Assembly (NCBI GenBank): GCA_018398805.1
Contig: JAGFBZ010000675.1
Coordinates: 291,001 to 355,000, forward strand
Length of the DNA: 64,000 nt
Source: Hirundichthys speculiger
Taxonomy: Eukaryota > Chordata > Actinopteri > Beloniformes > Exocoetidae
Direction: 5' to 3'
The first letter of the stretch is position 1. Each line of letters opens with the position of its first letter. Below, one piece after another: positions 48,006-59,185 of the stretch. The notes below the pieces were generated by a model. That model did not search any database. It was not told the origin of the DNA and worked only from the letters and a program-made list of their open reading frames with translations. The position numbers were made by a program, and so were the translations under genes.

Positions 48006-50104
48006 ATTTATTAAGCACTAGATTAAGTTTTGTTGTCTCAAACATTTTGGATGACTTATTTTTATCTGTCAGGTGGTACAAACTGCTGTCTTTGCTGTTC
48101 TGTACTTGAAGTTAAATATTTCCTCACATGGCTCCCAGTGATTATGTAATGATGATGCGTTTAGTCACGAGAAACAGATTTGGATTTCTGAGCTTCTGAG
48201 TTCTGTCTGATGACTAGCTGATCAGACAGAAACTGACTTCTCCAAATAACCAGCCAATCAGTTGGTGCATTTCTAACTTTTATTCTAAAAGAAAACCTTG
48301 AAACCAGATGATACACCGACTAGCAGCATTATTAGATTTCTCTTCAGTTGTTGTGGAAAGAACTTAAATCTATTGAGTCAAATATGGGATTCTGGTGATG
48401 TAAGAGCACCGCAGGAGACCTGGAGATGGAGCTGAAAGCTCTAGAAAACCCTCTTCAGTGGGTTCTGATAACCCTCAGTCCTGTTACCTGCTGAATCAGA
48501 GCAATGCCAGCAAACACCAAACAGCTACATCCAAACCACTGACAGGGGAACTGGACACAGAAGGTCACCTCACTATAATACAAGACTCTGGCCTCCAGAA
48601 ACATGAGTAAGACCCAACACCCCGGTACCAGACACCACAGGACACATCCAGAACTCCCAACGGGCCAGTGTGACTGGGCTGTGTTCAGCAGGTGGTTTTA
48701 AAGCGACACCAAGGAGTTTTCCCATCATAAAATGTTAGCATCAGTTTAATTTGAAAAAACCTGTGAGGACTTTTAGAAAGAGTCCAGCTCTTGTGGTCTC
48801 CCTTCCTTCCTACTGACTGAAACCAGGACAGGTAACTTTGATTACCCGACCCCGTCACCACCTCTGACAGCCGCCAGTCACTTTAGACCACTATGGAGCA
48901 CATCAACAATGGACCCAGCTCATGGGTTGGGGGGTTAAGGGGGTTAGGGGTTGGGGGGGTTAACCAGTGGACATTGTGGCAGAGGAGACCAAACCTATGT
49001 TCACACCACCTGCCTGAAGAGACCCATGTCTACTTTTTTCCATTTATGTGGCACATACTGGATTTGTTAGGGCTGTCCACACAGAAATCTGATCAAGTCT
49101 GATTTCCAGATCAGATCTGCGTCACTTCATGTGTCCCAGGATTAGACATATAAATGTATTTGTACACAGCCATACATGAATGAGAACGGACACGTCCTCG
49201 TGACTTTTGTCTCAGTGTCCAGTTCTGCATACTGGTGAGAAATTCAGACCAGTGCAGACCACTAAAGAACAACTACCAGACTTTACTGAAGATGATAAAG
49301 AATCAGCTTTCTATAAATTCTGAATGTGAAATTTACAGCGGCAGACACAAACATCTCAGCACATAGCTGGGCCGGTCCTTCCCGTCTCCTGGAGTTAAAT
49401 CTCACCAATAACGACTCTGATCGAGTCCATTCTGGCTCCATCAAATCTCCTGCTTCAATATGGTCACGCAAATGTGATGTTGCAAGACCCATGACACATC
49501 ACAAGTATCTGCACATGCATACTGCTCCAGACGGCTGTCACGTTCACATGAAAGCCCGATGATGACACTGGTAGTTATAAAGGTGAACTTTAAATCTGAT
49601 TTTGACCAGATCAGAACTGAACCAGAACTGGACAGTGCGGCTGGTGGTGTGAACACAGACCCATGACAGGACTGATGCCTGAGTAAGAGACCAAACAACA
49701 GTAAACAGGGGTCCTTCTGAGAAATGAAACGTTCCTTTGTGTGGCTTTAATGTTGTGGTTGAAGGTGTCCACCCTCGCACCTCTGAACCACCACTTCTTG
49801 GTGTTCTCCTTGATTTGTGTCCCGTGTTGATGGCAGGACTTTAAATCCCCTCCTCTACCTGGTCAGACTGCTTCTCAGGTCCAACATGCATGTCTCTGCT
49901 GTCCAGGTGACACTGTCTGGTGGACAGAACCAGAAGAGTTCAGAGAGTCTGGGCTGAGAAGTCCGTTGACTTTCACCTGAGCAGAAACCTCAGAGGTCTG
50001 GCTCTCAGCGTCACGTGTTTTGAGAACTGAAGCTGTATCGTTTGAACCCTTGTGATGATGGTTGTGTGTGTGTTGGCGTGTGTGTGGCTGAGTGGGTCAT
50101 GTGA
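48006..50104. other. Intergenic DNA and probable nrbf2 3' UTR
   Basis: No exon recognised. The part next to 50105 is expected to be the nrbf2 3' UTR. G-rich runs lie at 48927-48962. Confidence 0.35.
49746..49751 (-). terminator. nrbf2: Candidate nrbf2 poly(A) signal
   Basis: ATTAAA on the minus strand, about 355 bp downstream of the nrbf2 stop. It is the nearest signal I noticed. TTTATT (AATAAA on minus) near 48277 and 48007 are alternatives. Confidence 0.3.
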
Positions 50105-50788
50105 TCACAGTTTATCTCTGTCCAGGAGCTCCTGAAGTTCGTTCTGGATGTCCTCCGGCAGCTCCAGAGGAGGCAAGTCATCCAGACACAGATCTTCCTG
50201 AGCTGGCATTTCCAGTGGTGGCAGGTGAGGGATTGCGATTTCCTTTCCCTTCCCCGGGGTCTTCCTCTCCTGCCCACTCCCCGTCCCCATAGCGCCACCT
50301 GCCGGTGGGAGCACCCAGAGCTCTGAGCGCTCCACGAAGTCCGCCGCCTCAGAGTGAAGCCGGCCGTTCTCCAGACGCAGCCGCTCATTTTCAGTTACCA
50401 GCCGCTGGTTTTCGTTCATCAGGTGTTCGACCAGGCGCCGCAGGTCCTCGATGGTGGTCTGCTGCTCTTCCAGGCGGGTTTTGTCATCTTTGATGGTTTT
50501 AGATCCAGGACACGGTGGAGTAAAGGGCTGGCAGCTTCCAGTCTGGCGGATCTGAAGCTGGTAGAGTAAAGTGTCATACTCCCTCTCCCTGATTTCTCCA
50601 CTCTCCTCAGCTGAGAGTCCTGTGGAGCTGTGGGCCTGGGCCTGGTCTGGCGTCTTGGTCTGGAGCCCAGGTCCGGTTAGGGGTCGCGCCTTTGTGGCCT
50701 CACGTCGGACTTCCCTCTTCCAGCGCTCTTGGATGAGTCGCTTTTGTTTGATGTGACTGTCCCGCTGCAGCTCCATGGACAGACGAGC
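50105..50788 (-). CDS. nrbf2: nrbf2 last exon
   Basis: This 684-bp exon (227 codons plus TGA) follows acceptor CGTCTGCAG. The open frame continues 38 codons upstream into the intron by chance, so the splice site rather than the first ATG marks the start. It holds the linker, the leucine-rich coiled coil and the acidic Pro/Leu-rich tail. Confidence 0.93.
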   Translation of the reverse strand, partial: ARLSMELQRDSHIKQKRLIQERWKREVRREATKARPLTGPGLQTKTPDQAQAHSSTGLSAEESGEIREREYDTLLYQLQIRQTGSCQPFTPPCPGSKTIKDDKTRLEEQQTTIEDLRRLVEHLMNENQRLVTENERLRLENGRLHSEAADFVERSELWVLPPAGGAMGTGSGQERKTPGKGKEIAIPHLPPLEMPAQEDLCLDDLPPLELPEDIQNELQELLDRDKL

Positions 50789-53700
50789 CTGCAGACGAGG
50801 AAAATGAACATGAGTCATGGCACTGATAAAAAATAAACCACTCCAACTCCTGAAACTCTGCCCTGCAAAGGAAATGCTTCTGCATGTCCATCCATCCATC
50901 ATCTATACCCGCTTAATCCTCTACAGAGTTTCAGGGATCTGCTGGAGTCTATCCAGCTCTCTTCAGGTCTACAGACAGGGGTCCACCTGGACAGGTCTCC
51001 AGTCCATCTCAGGTCCACATGTAGACCAACAACCATGAACACTCATAAATACTCCTCAAGGTGATCTAGAACCACCAGGTAACCTGACATGCAGGTCTTT
51101 GGACTGATGGAAGACCTGGAGGAAACCCACACAAGCACCAGGAGAACATGGAGACTCCACACAGGAAGACCTGCAGAGGTTCAGACCAGGAACCTTTTAG
51201 CTGGGAGACACCAGAGACCACCAAGACACCCTGCTGACTAGGGATGGGCATTTGGTCGAGATTTATTCATCGATCGTCGGGAGAATTAATGATTAATAAT
51301 CGATTAATCATTAACATTTTTATATTGAAAATTATCACAATTATTCTTGATATCAGCGTGACGTTTGTTTTCCCCTTTGGCCTGGTTGCTATGGCCCGCG
51401 CATGCCCAGATGTGTTCAGTGGCCCGGATGTTCGTGGTCGACAATAACGTGACATTTCATGTTTCTTTTCTTTAAAAAAATAACGATAATAAAACAAGAG
51501 ATATCGAGGAGACTACTTAACAAGGTCATATATCAAGGCGGCAGTATTACAGGCTTTTTGTTTCTTAAAAAGATGCGCTTGTTGTGTACTTGATGTGCAC
51601 TGCAGCTCCTTCTGGTCCGTGCTAACACTGAGTTGAGGCTAGGCTAGGCTGATGATGAATCACCTCCACCGTCCTTTACAAGGCTTGAATGCGCATTGTT
51701 CAAAGGATACATCATTGTCGTTGTCGATTAATTGTATTTGTAATTAGCATTGCAGTGATTGCAGTACACTTGGTCATTTTCTAAACGAAAATGGTCCCAC
51801 GCCACACTTCACTGCGACCGCTTCATGATTAGGCGATGACCTATAGAAGCTAACAACTGTAACAACTGAGTCCAGCCAGGATAGGGTGATGGTGAAATGT
51901 TGCCCCCTGCTGCCAAATTTCTATCGGTGGCACAGTGAAATGCATCGTATTGTTTAAGGACGTGCACTGAGAACCTACATTCAGATTGTTGAGAAAAAAA
52001 AAAAAAAACATTCGGTTCATCGACGAAAATGAATGTCTTCGACCAAATTCTTAATCATCAATCATCGATTAATCGATTAATTATGCCCATCCCTACTGCT
52101 GATCTCAGTTTTTTTTATTTGATTTAATTTTTTACTCAAAGAACCAGCGTTTGTCTTTGCATGATCCTAACACAACTCTGCAGCTTTTCACAACAGACAA
52201 TTTTAAAAGGATGAGATCAACCAATAAAAGATATGATTGCTCAAAGGAAAAATGAATGATTATTATTTTTTAAAAAGGTCATTTGTGACTCCAGCTGCCT
52301 TTACTGACAGGAAACCAGGGCAGAGAGACACACAGCAGAGGGCTGGAGGCTGGGACTCGAACCTGCAGCCTCTGTAGATGGACCACCAGCTCTAACCACT
52401 GCCACCCAGCAGCCCAGAAAAACAGAATGAAGGTTTGTTATACGATGCGGATGCAGAAACATGTGTTAGTGACTTATTCTTTATCTTACAAGGATATTCT
52501 GAGATAATCAGGACAGCCCTGTTGGTGGAACTAAAAATGATCAGAAAGTTATGATCTGCTTTTAATTGATTTGATCATCTTAACTCCCTCAATCTTACTT
52601 CATTTTGTTATGAAAATTAGAAAAATGTGCTTAAGGGTTAGAGTGACAGACTTTTAGATTTCTACATGAATGAGAGGAGCAGAACTTCTCTGTCAGGAAT
52701 TTTTATTTTATGTTTCTACTAGGGATGGCCATAATTAATCAATTAATCAATAATTGATCATTAAGAATTTGGTTGAAGACATTCATTTTTGTCGATGAAC
52801 CGAAGCCATTGTTTTTTTTTTTAAACAATCTGAATGTAGGTTATCAGTGCACGTCCTCAAACAATGCAATGCACTTCGCTGTGCCACCGATAGAAATTTG
52901 ACAACAGGGGGCAACATTTCACCATCACCCTACCCTGGCTGGCCTCAGTTGTTACATGCAAGCTTCTGTAGGTCATCGCCTAATCATGAAGCTGTCGCGG
53001 CGAAGTGTGGCGTGGGACCATTTTCGTTTAGAAAATGAGCAAGTGTACTGGAATCACTGCAATGCTAATTACAAATACAATTAATCGACAACGACAATGA
53101 TTTATCACAACGTGCATCCAGGCCTTGTAAAGGACGGTGGAGGTGATTCATCATCAGCCTAGCCTAGCCTAGCCTCAACTCGGTGTTAGCATGGACCAGA
53201 AGGAGCTGCTGTGCACAACGAGCACACAACAAGCGCATCTTTTTAAGAATCTTTTTAAGAAACAAAAAGCCTGTAATACTGGCGCCTTGATATAAATTGT
53301 CCTTGTTAAGTAATCTCCACGATATCTCTTCTTTTATTATTGTTGTTTTTTAAAGAAAAGAAACATGAAATGTCACGTTATTGTCGACCACAAACATCCG
53401 GGCCACTGAACACATCTGGGCATGCGCGAGCCATAGCAACCAGGCCATAGTAACTAGACCAAAGGGGAAAACAAACATCACACCGATATCGAGAATAATT
53501 GTGAGTAGTGAATAGTTTTAAATATAAAAATGTTAATGATTAATTGATTATTAATCATTAATTCTCCCGACGATCGACGAATAAAATCTTCACCGAATGC
53601 CCTTTCCTAGTTTCTATGTATATTCTTGTACAATGTTATGTCTCTGTCTCTGTGCTTCACTTACAGAACTGACACTGAAAAAAGAAAAAACCTCAGAGGT

Positions 53701-56700
53701 GAAAGAGGTCATACTGGCAACATGAATGTACACGTGTGCTTCATCAGTACAAGCCTGATGAAGTGACAATGTGACTTCACAACAATAAGAGCTCTTTCAC
53801 TTTTTTTTTGTGCAACAGCAAGACAGTAAAAAAAGAAAGCGGATAACACCAACTGTGGGTCCCTGGAGACTTAATTTTCTACAGATGAATGAGAATAATG
53901 CAGAATCCTTCCTCACTTATGTACAGTTGAAGTCCTGGAAAAAGAATCAGTGACATGGAGCAGAATAGAAACAGAATGGAATGATTTGCAAATCTTATAA
54001 ACCCATATTTTATTCACAATAGAACAAAGAGGACATATCACATGCTGAAAATGAGGCATTTTATCATTTCATTATTAATAGTAGCTCATTTTTTATTTGA
54101 TGGCAGCAACAAGTCTCACGAACACCAAAAGGCTGGAAGAGTAAGTGGTACTGAAGACAACAGATCAGAGATATGACTGGGTATAAAAAAAAAGCTATGA
54201 ACTTCGGAGAGAGGCAGAGTCTCTCAAAAGCAAAGATGGGCAGAGATTCACCAATCTTGTGAAAAACTCTGTCTACAAATTGTGAAGCAATTTCAGAGTA
54301 TCCATCCTTCCATTAACTTCTGCTTATCCATAGTCAGGTCTCGTTAGCAGCAGCTTCAGCAGAGAGACCCAGACCTCCCTCTCCCCAGCTGCCTCTTCCA
54401 ATCCTTCCAAGAGGAAGCCAAGGTACTCCCAGGCCTGCCAAGAGATATAGGGCCCCATCTTCCGCCAGATCTCCTGAAGCCGCTATTTAGGGATAGCAGG
54501 TAGCGGGAGGGGTGTTCCCTGCAAAGAACCAATCTTCCTTACTAAACCCGCAATCCCACCTACACTACCCGCTACATTATCCATAGGAATGGTTAGGGCG
54601 TTCCACCTGTTAAACCAATCAGTGCGTCAGCAGCCATTGCCTTTAAGAGCAGGTTGCACTACCCGCTAACCGCTATGGAGCGTCTTTTCATCCAGATCAG
54701 AGCAGCTCTCATGTGCAGCTCGTCTGGGACTCTGCTGTAGTGCTTCCTCCTCTTCCTTCCTCCTCCTCCTCTGCACTGATATACACATAAAAATATTTTT
54801 ACATAGATAATTCCTATAGGCTACCTGAAAGTCCCAGATAGGAGGTGTGCTCCCAGTAAACACGCTCTGGTCGTCTATGGTTTAACTGGTGATCAAGCCG
54901 TTTAAAGACGATCTTTGCCATTTTCTCAGGGGTTCAACTAAGGCCAAATCATGCTTTTTATACAAGAGTTAAATAGAGAAGTAGAGCCGTTTGTGCATGT
55001 TCACATGTGACCAGGTGGACGCGCCTTGATGCCATTTGGACGTGAACCCGCAATCGTAAGATACCAAGTTTGCAGAAAGGGCAAAGGACACGCCCATTGC
55101 CACACCTACAATGTAGGTGAGTAAGGGAGTCGGCATAATGGGTAGCAGCTTTAGGGAGTGGAAGATTGCATTAGTGGTTAGCGGAGGTTCCTATACCCGC
55201 AATTTGCGGGTAGCGGTTAGTGGGTAGCGGCTAGCGGGAAGTGTACGATCGGGGCCAAAATCTCTCCAGTATGTCCTGGGTCTGCCTCGTGGTCTTCTCC
55301 CAGTTGGACATGTCTGAAACACCTCTCCAGGGAGGCGTTCAGGGGACACCCTAACCAGATGAACCACGTCAACTGGCTCCTCTCAATGTGAAGGAGCAGC
55401 AGCTCTACTCTGAATCTCTCCCAGATGACTGAACTTCTCTGTCTCTAAGGGAGAGTCCAGCCACCCTGGAAGAAACTCATTTCAGCCGCTTGTATCAGTG
55501 ATCTCGTTCTTTCAGTCTCTACCCACAGTTCATGACCAGAGGTGAGGGTTGGAACAAAGATCTACCAGTAAACAGAGAGTCTTGTCTTTTGGCTCAGATC
55601 TCTCTTCACCACAACGGACCGGTACAGAGTCACCACCACAGCAGACGCTGCACCAATCTGCCTGGCCTCCCCTCTCCCATTACTTGTGAAAAAGACCCCG
55701 AGATACATAAACTCCTCCACTTGAGGCAGAACCTCACTCCCAACCTGGAGAAGACCTTCTACCATTTCCGCTCCAGTGAGAGCTGAAGATCTCTACCTGA
55801 TGGTGCCAACAGGACCATGTCATCTGCAAAAAACAGATGGAATCCTGAGACCACCGAACTGGAACCCCTCCGCTCCTTGGATGCTGCTACAAATTCTGTC
55901 CATAAACGTTATGAACAGAATCGGTGACAAAGATCAACCCTGATGGAGTCCAACTCTCACTGAAAACAAATCCGACTTACAACCATCAATGCAGAACAAA
56001 CTAACTTGGTTTGTACAGGGACTGGACAGCCTGTAACAACGGGTCCAGTACCCCAGACTCCTGGAGTACCCCCCACAGGACCCCCCAAGGGACATGGTCA
56101 AATGCCTTCTCCAAGTCCACAAAACACATGTGGACTGGTTGGGCAAATTCCAATGTTCCCTCCAGGACCCTAGTGAGGGTGTAGAGCTGGTCCTGTGTTC
56201 CAGGACCAGGACAGAACCCACATTGTTCCTAGTGAATCCGACCGGACTCTCTTCTCCAGCACCCCTGAATAGACCTTACCAGGGAGGCTGAGGAGTGTGA
56301 TTCCCCTGTAATTGGAACACACCCTCTGGTCCCCCTTCTAAAAAGATGAACCACCACCCCAGTCTGCAAATTCAGAGGTACTGCCCCTGATTTCCATGCG
56401 ATTTTGCAGAGACGTGTCAACCAGGACAGTCCTACAACATCCAGAGCCTTAAGGAATTCAGGGTGGATCTCCTCCACCCCTGTAGCCCTACCACTGTGCA
56501 GCTTCTTAAGTACCTTGGCGACCTCAGCTCCAGTGATGGAAGAGTCCACCTAAAAGTCCAAAGGCTCAGCCTCCTCTATAGAAGACGTGGTGGTGAGAAA
56601 TCTTCAAAGTACAGTATTCCTTACACCGCCCGATGACACCTCCAGTTGAGGTCAACAGCACCCCATCCCCACTGCAGATAGTGTTGGTGAGGGACTCCTT

Positions 56701-58566
56701 TCCTTGTCTGAGCCATCTGATGGTTTTCTGACTGAAAATTGCCTTTCCTGGCTACACCGAACTCCCCCCACACCTGAGTTTTTGCCTCAGAGACTGCCAA
56801 GGCTACAGCCTGCTTGTTGTCGTTACTTGTCTGCTGCTTTCAGAGTCCCACAGGCTAACCAAGCCTGGTAGGACTCCTTCTTCAGCCTGATGGCCTCCCT
56901 CACCTGAGGAGTCCGCCAACAGGATCGAGGATTGCCACCACGGCAGGCACCAACGACCTTGTGGCCCCAGCTCTGTTCAGATGCCTCAGCAATGGATGTG
57001 CGGAACATGGCCCATTCAGACTAGCACAGAAGTCTAACAACAAAACACCACTCTGGTTCAGATCAGAGAGGCTGTTCCTCCCAGTCACGCCCCTCCAGGT
57101 ACCACTGTCATTGCCAACGTGAGCGCTGAAGTCCCCCAGCAGAATAAAGGAGTCTCCATTAGTGGCGCTTTCCAGCACCTCTGCCAAGGACTCCAAGAAG
57201 GCTGGGTACTCTGGACTGTCATATGTCCCATAAGCACAGATGACAGTCAGGGCCCATCCCTCAACACAAAGGCGCAGGAGCTACCTTCTCATCTACCGAG
57301 GAAAACTCTAATGTACAGGCTTCAAGCTGGGGGGCTATAAGTAAGCCAACTCCAGCCCGTCGCTTCTCTGGGTAACGTCTTGAGTGGAATAAGGGCCAGC
57401 CTCTTTCCAGAAGACTGGTTCCAGAGCCCACGCTGTTCGTTGAGGTGAGCCCATCTATATCTAGTTGGTACCTCATGAGCAAGCTCAGGCTCCTTCCCCA
57501 CCAGAGAGGTGACGTTCCATGTCCCAGTAGCCAGTTTAGTCAGCCGGGGTTAGCATGCCAAGGCCCACGCTTTTGGCTGCTGTCCAAGGTACAATGCACC
57601 CAACCCGTACAGACCCTCCTGCAGGTGGTGAGCCCACAGGGAGGTGAATAACTGTAGCTCATTCTGGCTGAGCCTGGCTGGACCCCATGGGTAAAGGCCC
57701 GGCCACCAGGCGCTTGCCAATGAGCCCCTCCCCGAGGCCTGGCTCCAGGGTGGGGCCCAGATAACCCTAGTCTGGGTGAGAGACATTGAGCTCTTGGTCT
57801 AACTTCTTCCATATGAGTCAATTCAAGAGTAATGTTTCTGTAAAAGACTTCGAACATCACATCATCGACAATTCTCAATATGATGAAAAGATTCTGAGAA
57901 ACTGGAGAAACCTATGTGCAAACAACCACATATTGCATCCTAGAGTCCAGATTGCCTGCAGTCCAGACCTTTTACCAACTGAAAACAGTATCATAAAAGG
58001 CACAAAAAGAAGATCCAGGACTGTATAGCAGCTCCAATCAGACAAGAATGAGACAACATTTCCTTTCCAAAACTCCAGAAATCACACATATATGAGAGGG
58101 GGTATTTTGAGACATGTAGCTGCCGCTACATGTCTAAATTTTCTTTTCTTAAAAATGTACATTGTAAGAACATTTGGTAGGTTTTCTATCTTCTACTGTA
58201 AATGAAAAATAGCTTCATGACATTCAGTTATATTTTATAACTTCTTTGGAAGTGGGGTTGTACTTCCATAAGTGGAGTTACACCTACTAAACACCTACCT
58301 CGCACACGTCTTGGGTTACATGAGGGGAAGCTGAGGCCCAGCATGGCCAACAACTGAATGTTTTACTTTTCCCCCATTAGTGAAAACAGACAGTTAACAA
58401 AGGGGAGAGAATAATAACACTGATATGGAGGTCCTTTAATGTCAGTCAACATGTATGCATGAGTGCTGAAGAAAATAAGAATTTCATCATTTCAACTCAT
58501 GGACACAGAAGTTGAAATGTCTCACCTGATCACACTGTGTGGTCTTCATGGCCTCTGTCAGAAGAT
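50105..58566 (-). CDS. nrbf2: nrbf2, nuclear receptor binding factor 2 (3' part, two exons)
   Basis: NRBF2 is a cytosolic subunit of the autophagy PI3-kinase complex I (VPS34-VPS15-Beclin1-ATG14). Its N-terminal MIT domain contacts the complex and a coiled coil mediates dimerisation. It was first described as binding nuclear receptors. Exon 58526-58566 joins in phase to 50105-50788. The product reads DLLTEAMKTTQCDQ, then ARLSMELQRDSHIKQ and RLIQERWKRE, which match the human MIT-domain end and the following helix. A coiled coil follows (TIEDLRRLVEHLMNENQRL, ENERLRLENGRL), then ADFVERSELWVLPP and IPHLPPLEMP, all recognisable in NRBF2. The final LELPEDIQNELQELLDRDKL is longer than the human end. 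Start codon and first MIT helices are not in the window and probably lie beyond 64000. The 7.7-kb intron is filled with transposons. Confidence 0.92.
50880..51230. repeat. Dispersed SINE/LINE-like fish repeat
   Basis: Begins CATCCATCCATCATCTATAC and CGCTTAATCCT, followed by CTGGACAGGTCTCCAGTC, AGGTCTTTGGACTGATGG and GGAGACTCCACACAGGAAG. This is the body of a very common teleost repeat. It lies in nrbf2 intron 50789-58525. Confidence 0.65.
51239..52095 (+). mobile_element. hAT MITE, copy 1 of an inverted pair
   Basis: Ends TAGGGATGGGCAT and ATGCCCATCCCTA. Target duplication CTGCTGAC (51231-51238) versus CTGCTGAT (52096-52103). ATTAATCGATTAAT-type repeats are subterminal. It is the same family as 52720-53609, in opposite orientation. 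Confidence 0.92.
52290..52420 (-). mobile_element. tRNA-derived SINE
   Basis: On the minus strand GGTGGCAGTGGTTAGAGC acts as an A-box region and GGTTCGAGTCCC (52352-52363) as a B box, about 45 bp apart. The tail resembles CTGCCCTGGTTTCCTGTCAG. It sits between the two inverted hAT copies. Confidence 0.65.
52720..53609 (-). mobile_element. hAT MITE, copy 2 of an inverted pair
   Basis: Ends TAGGGATGGCCAT and GAATGCCCTTTCCTA. Duplication GTTTCTAC (52712-52719) versus GTTTCTAT (53610-53617). The sequence is the reverse complement of 51239-52095 along its length, with scattered differences. Confidence 0.92.
54298..57818 (-). mobile_element. Decayed non-LTR retrotransposon (clade uncertain)
   Basis: From the 5' side on minus: an upstream part with SPRLGLSGPHPGARPRGG, a pre-endonuclease part with RRAGVGLLIAPQLEACTLEF, endonuclease FILLGDFSAHVGNDSGTWRG, then reverse transcriptase pieces KKLHSGRATGVEEIHPEFLK and KSDLFSVRVGLHQG, and YLGVFFTSNGRGEARQIGAA. 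Many frameshifts and stops. The 3' end has the CATCC..CTGCTTATCC phrase seen in fish LINEs. Flanks CAATTTCAGA (54288) and CAATTCAAGA (57819) look like a diverged target duplication. A DNA element sits at 54450-55256. Confidence 0.8.
54450..55256. mobile_element. Non-autonomous DNA element inside the LINE
   Basis: It interrupts the LINE text between GCCAAGAGATAT and AATCTCTCCAG, which are continuous in related elements. Ends GGGCCCCATCTTCCGC and, inverted, GGCCCCGATCGTACACTTCC resemble each other. TAGCGG/CCGCTA units are frequent near both ends. A TWA-type duplication would suggest PIF/Harbinger but is not clear. Confidence 0.6.
58526..58566 (-). CDS. nrbf2: nrbf2 internal exon, end of MIT domain
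   Basis: This 41-bp exon is read on the minus strand between acceptor TTTCCTCCAG and donor GTGAGA. It encodes DLLTEAMKTTQCDQ (the first Asp codon is split), which aligns with the human MIT helix ending EAMKLTQSEQ. The phase fits the last exon, which starts with ARLSMELQ. Confidence 0.88.
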
Positions 58567-58949
58567 CTGGAGGAAAGACAACATGGAAATGAGCAACATG
58601 GAAGATAAATGCTCTATAATACATTCTTTCCAACTCATAATAAAGTAGGAAATTAAATAGTGTAATCCACAGACTGACAGCATTAGGATGCATGATTGGT
58701 TGTGTACTTCAACAATGGACTGCAAATGAAGCTTTGTTTGTGAGGGTAGAGTCATTAAAAATAACTTTTTATTTAGTTTTTCAGTCTTTTTACACAACAG
58801 AAGAGAGGAGCCTATTAAAAAATAGAAAAACCCCAATAAAACACACATAAACGATGCACGTCAACATATAATCAAATAAGTTAAATCAAATAGAAACAAT
58901 TTACAGTGATGGGAGGCACTGGCAGCAAAGCAGATTCAGCTACAGAAGA

Positions 58950-59185
58950 ACACAACCGTCCCTATTGATCTTCTGTTCCACTGTGATCAATTACCACAGT
59001 CCAATCCACTGATTCAAACCCTCAGACAGATAGTGTAACATCTAACCATCTGTGTGTAAAAGTGTCCAGTTTCAGTTGGTGACTTGCTGTTGTAGGTCCA
59101 TCATGTAAACCTTGTTGAGTCTCTGCATCCACTGGGTTATAGTTGGCGGGTTTCCAGTTCACAGTTAGCATTTTCTTGGCAATCA
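58950..59185 (-). mobile_element. L1/Tx1-like LINE relic, 3' piece
   Basis: Minus strand reads AKKMLTVNWKPANYNPVDAE, matching the AxKKxITxxW...P block near the end of L1-type reverse transcriptase ORFs, followed by HQLKLDTFTHRW. It is separated from its upstream part at 62746 by the Rex1-like insertion. Confidence 0.6.

Larger units (their letters stand above)
53922..58262. mobile_element. DNA-transposon-like repeat split by a LINE
   Basis: The left part (53922-54297) begins TACAGTTGAAGTCCTGGAAA and contains AATGATTTGCAAATC and CTGTCTACAAATTGTGAAGC. The right part (57819-58262) contains GATGAAAAGATTCTGAGAAA and ends TTCTTTGGAAGTGGGGTTGT. These are the two halves of a common fish repeat whose ends read TACAACCCCA...TGGGGTTGTA. 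The halves were separated by LINE 54298-57818. Superfamily uncertain. Confidence 0.65.
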
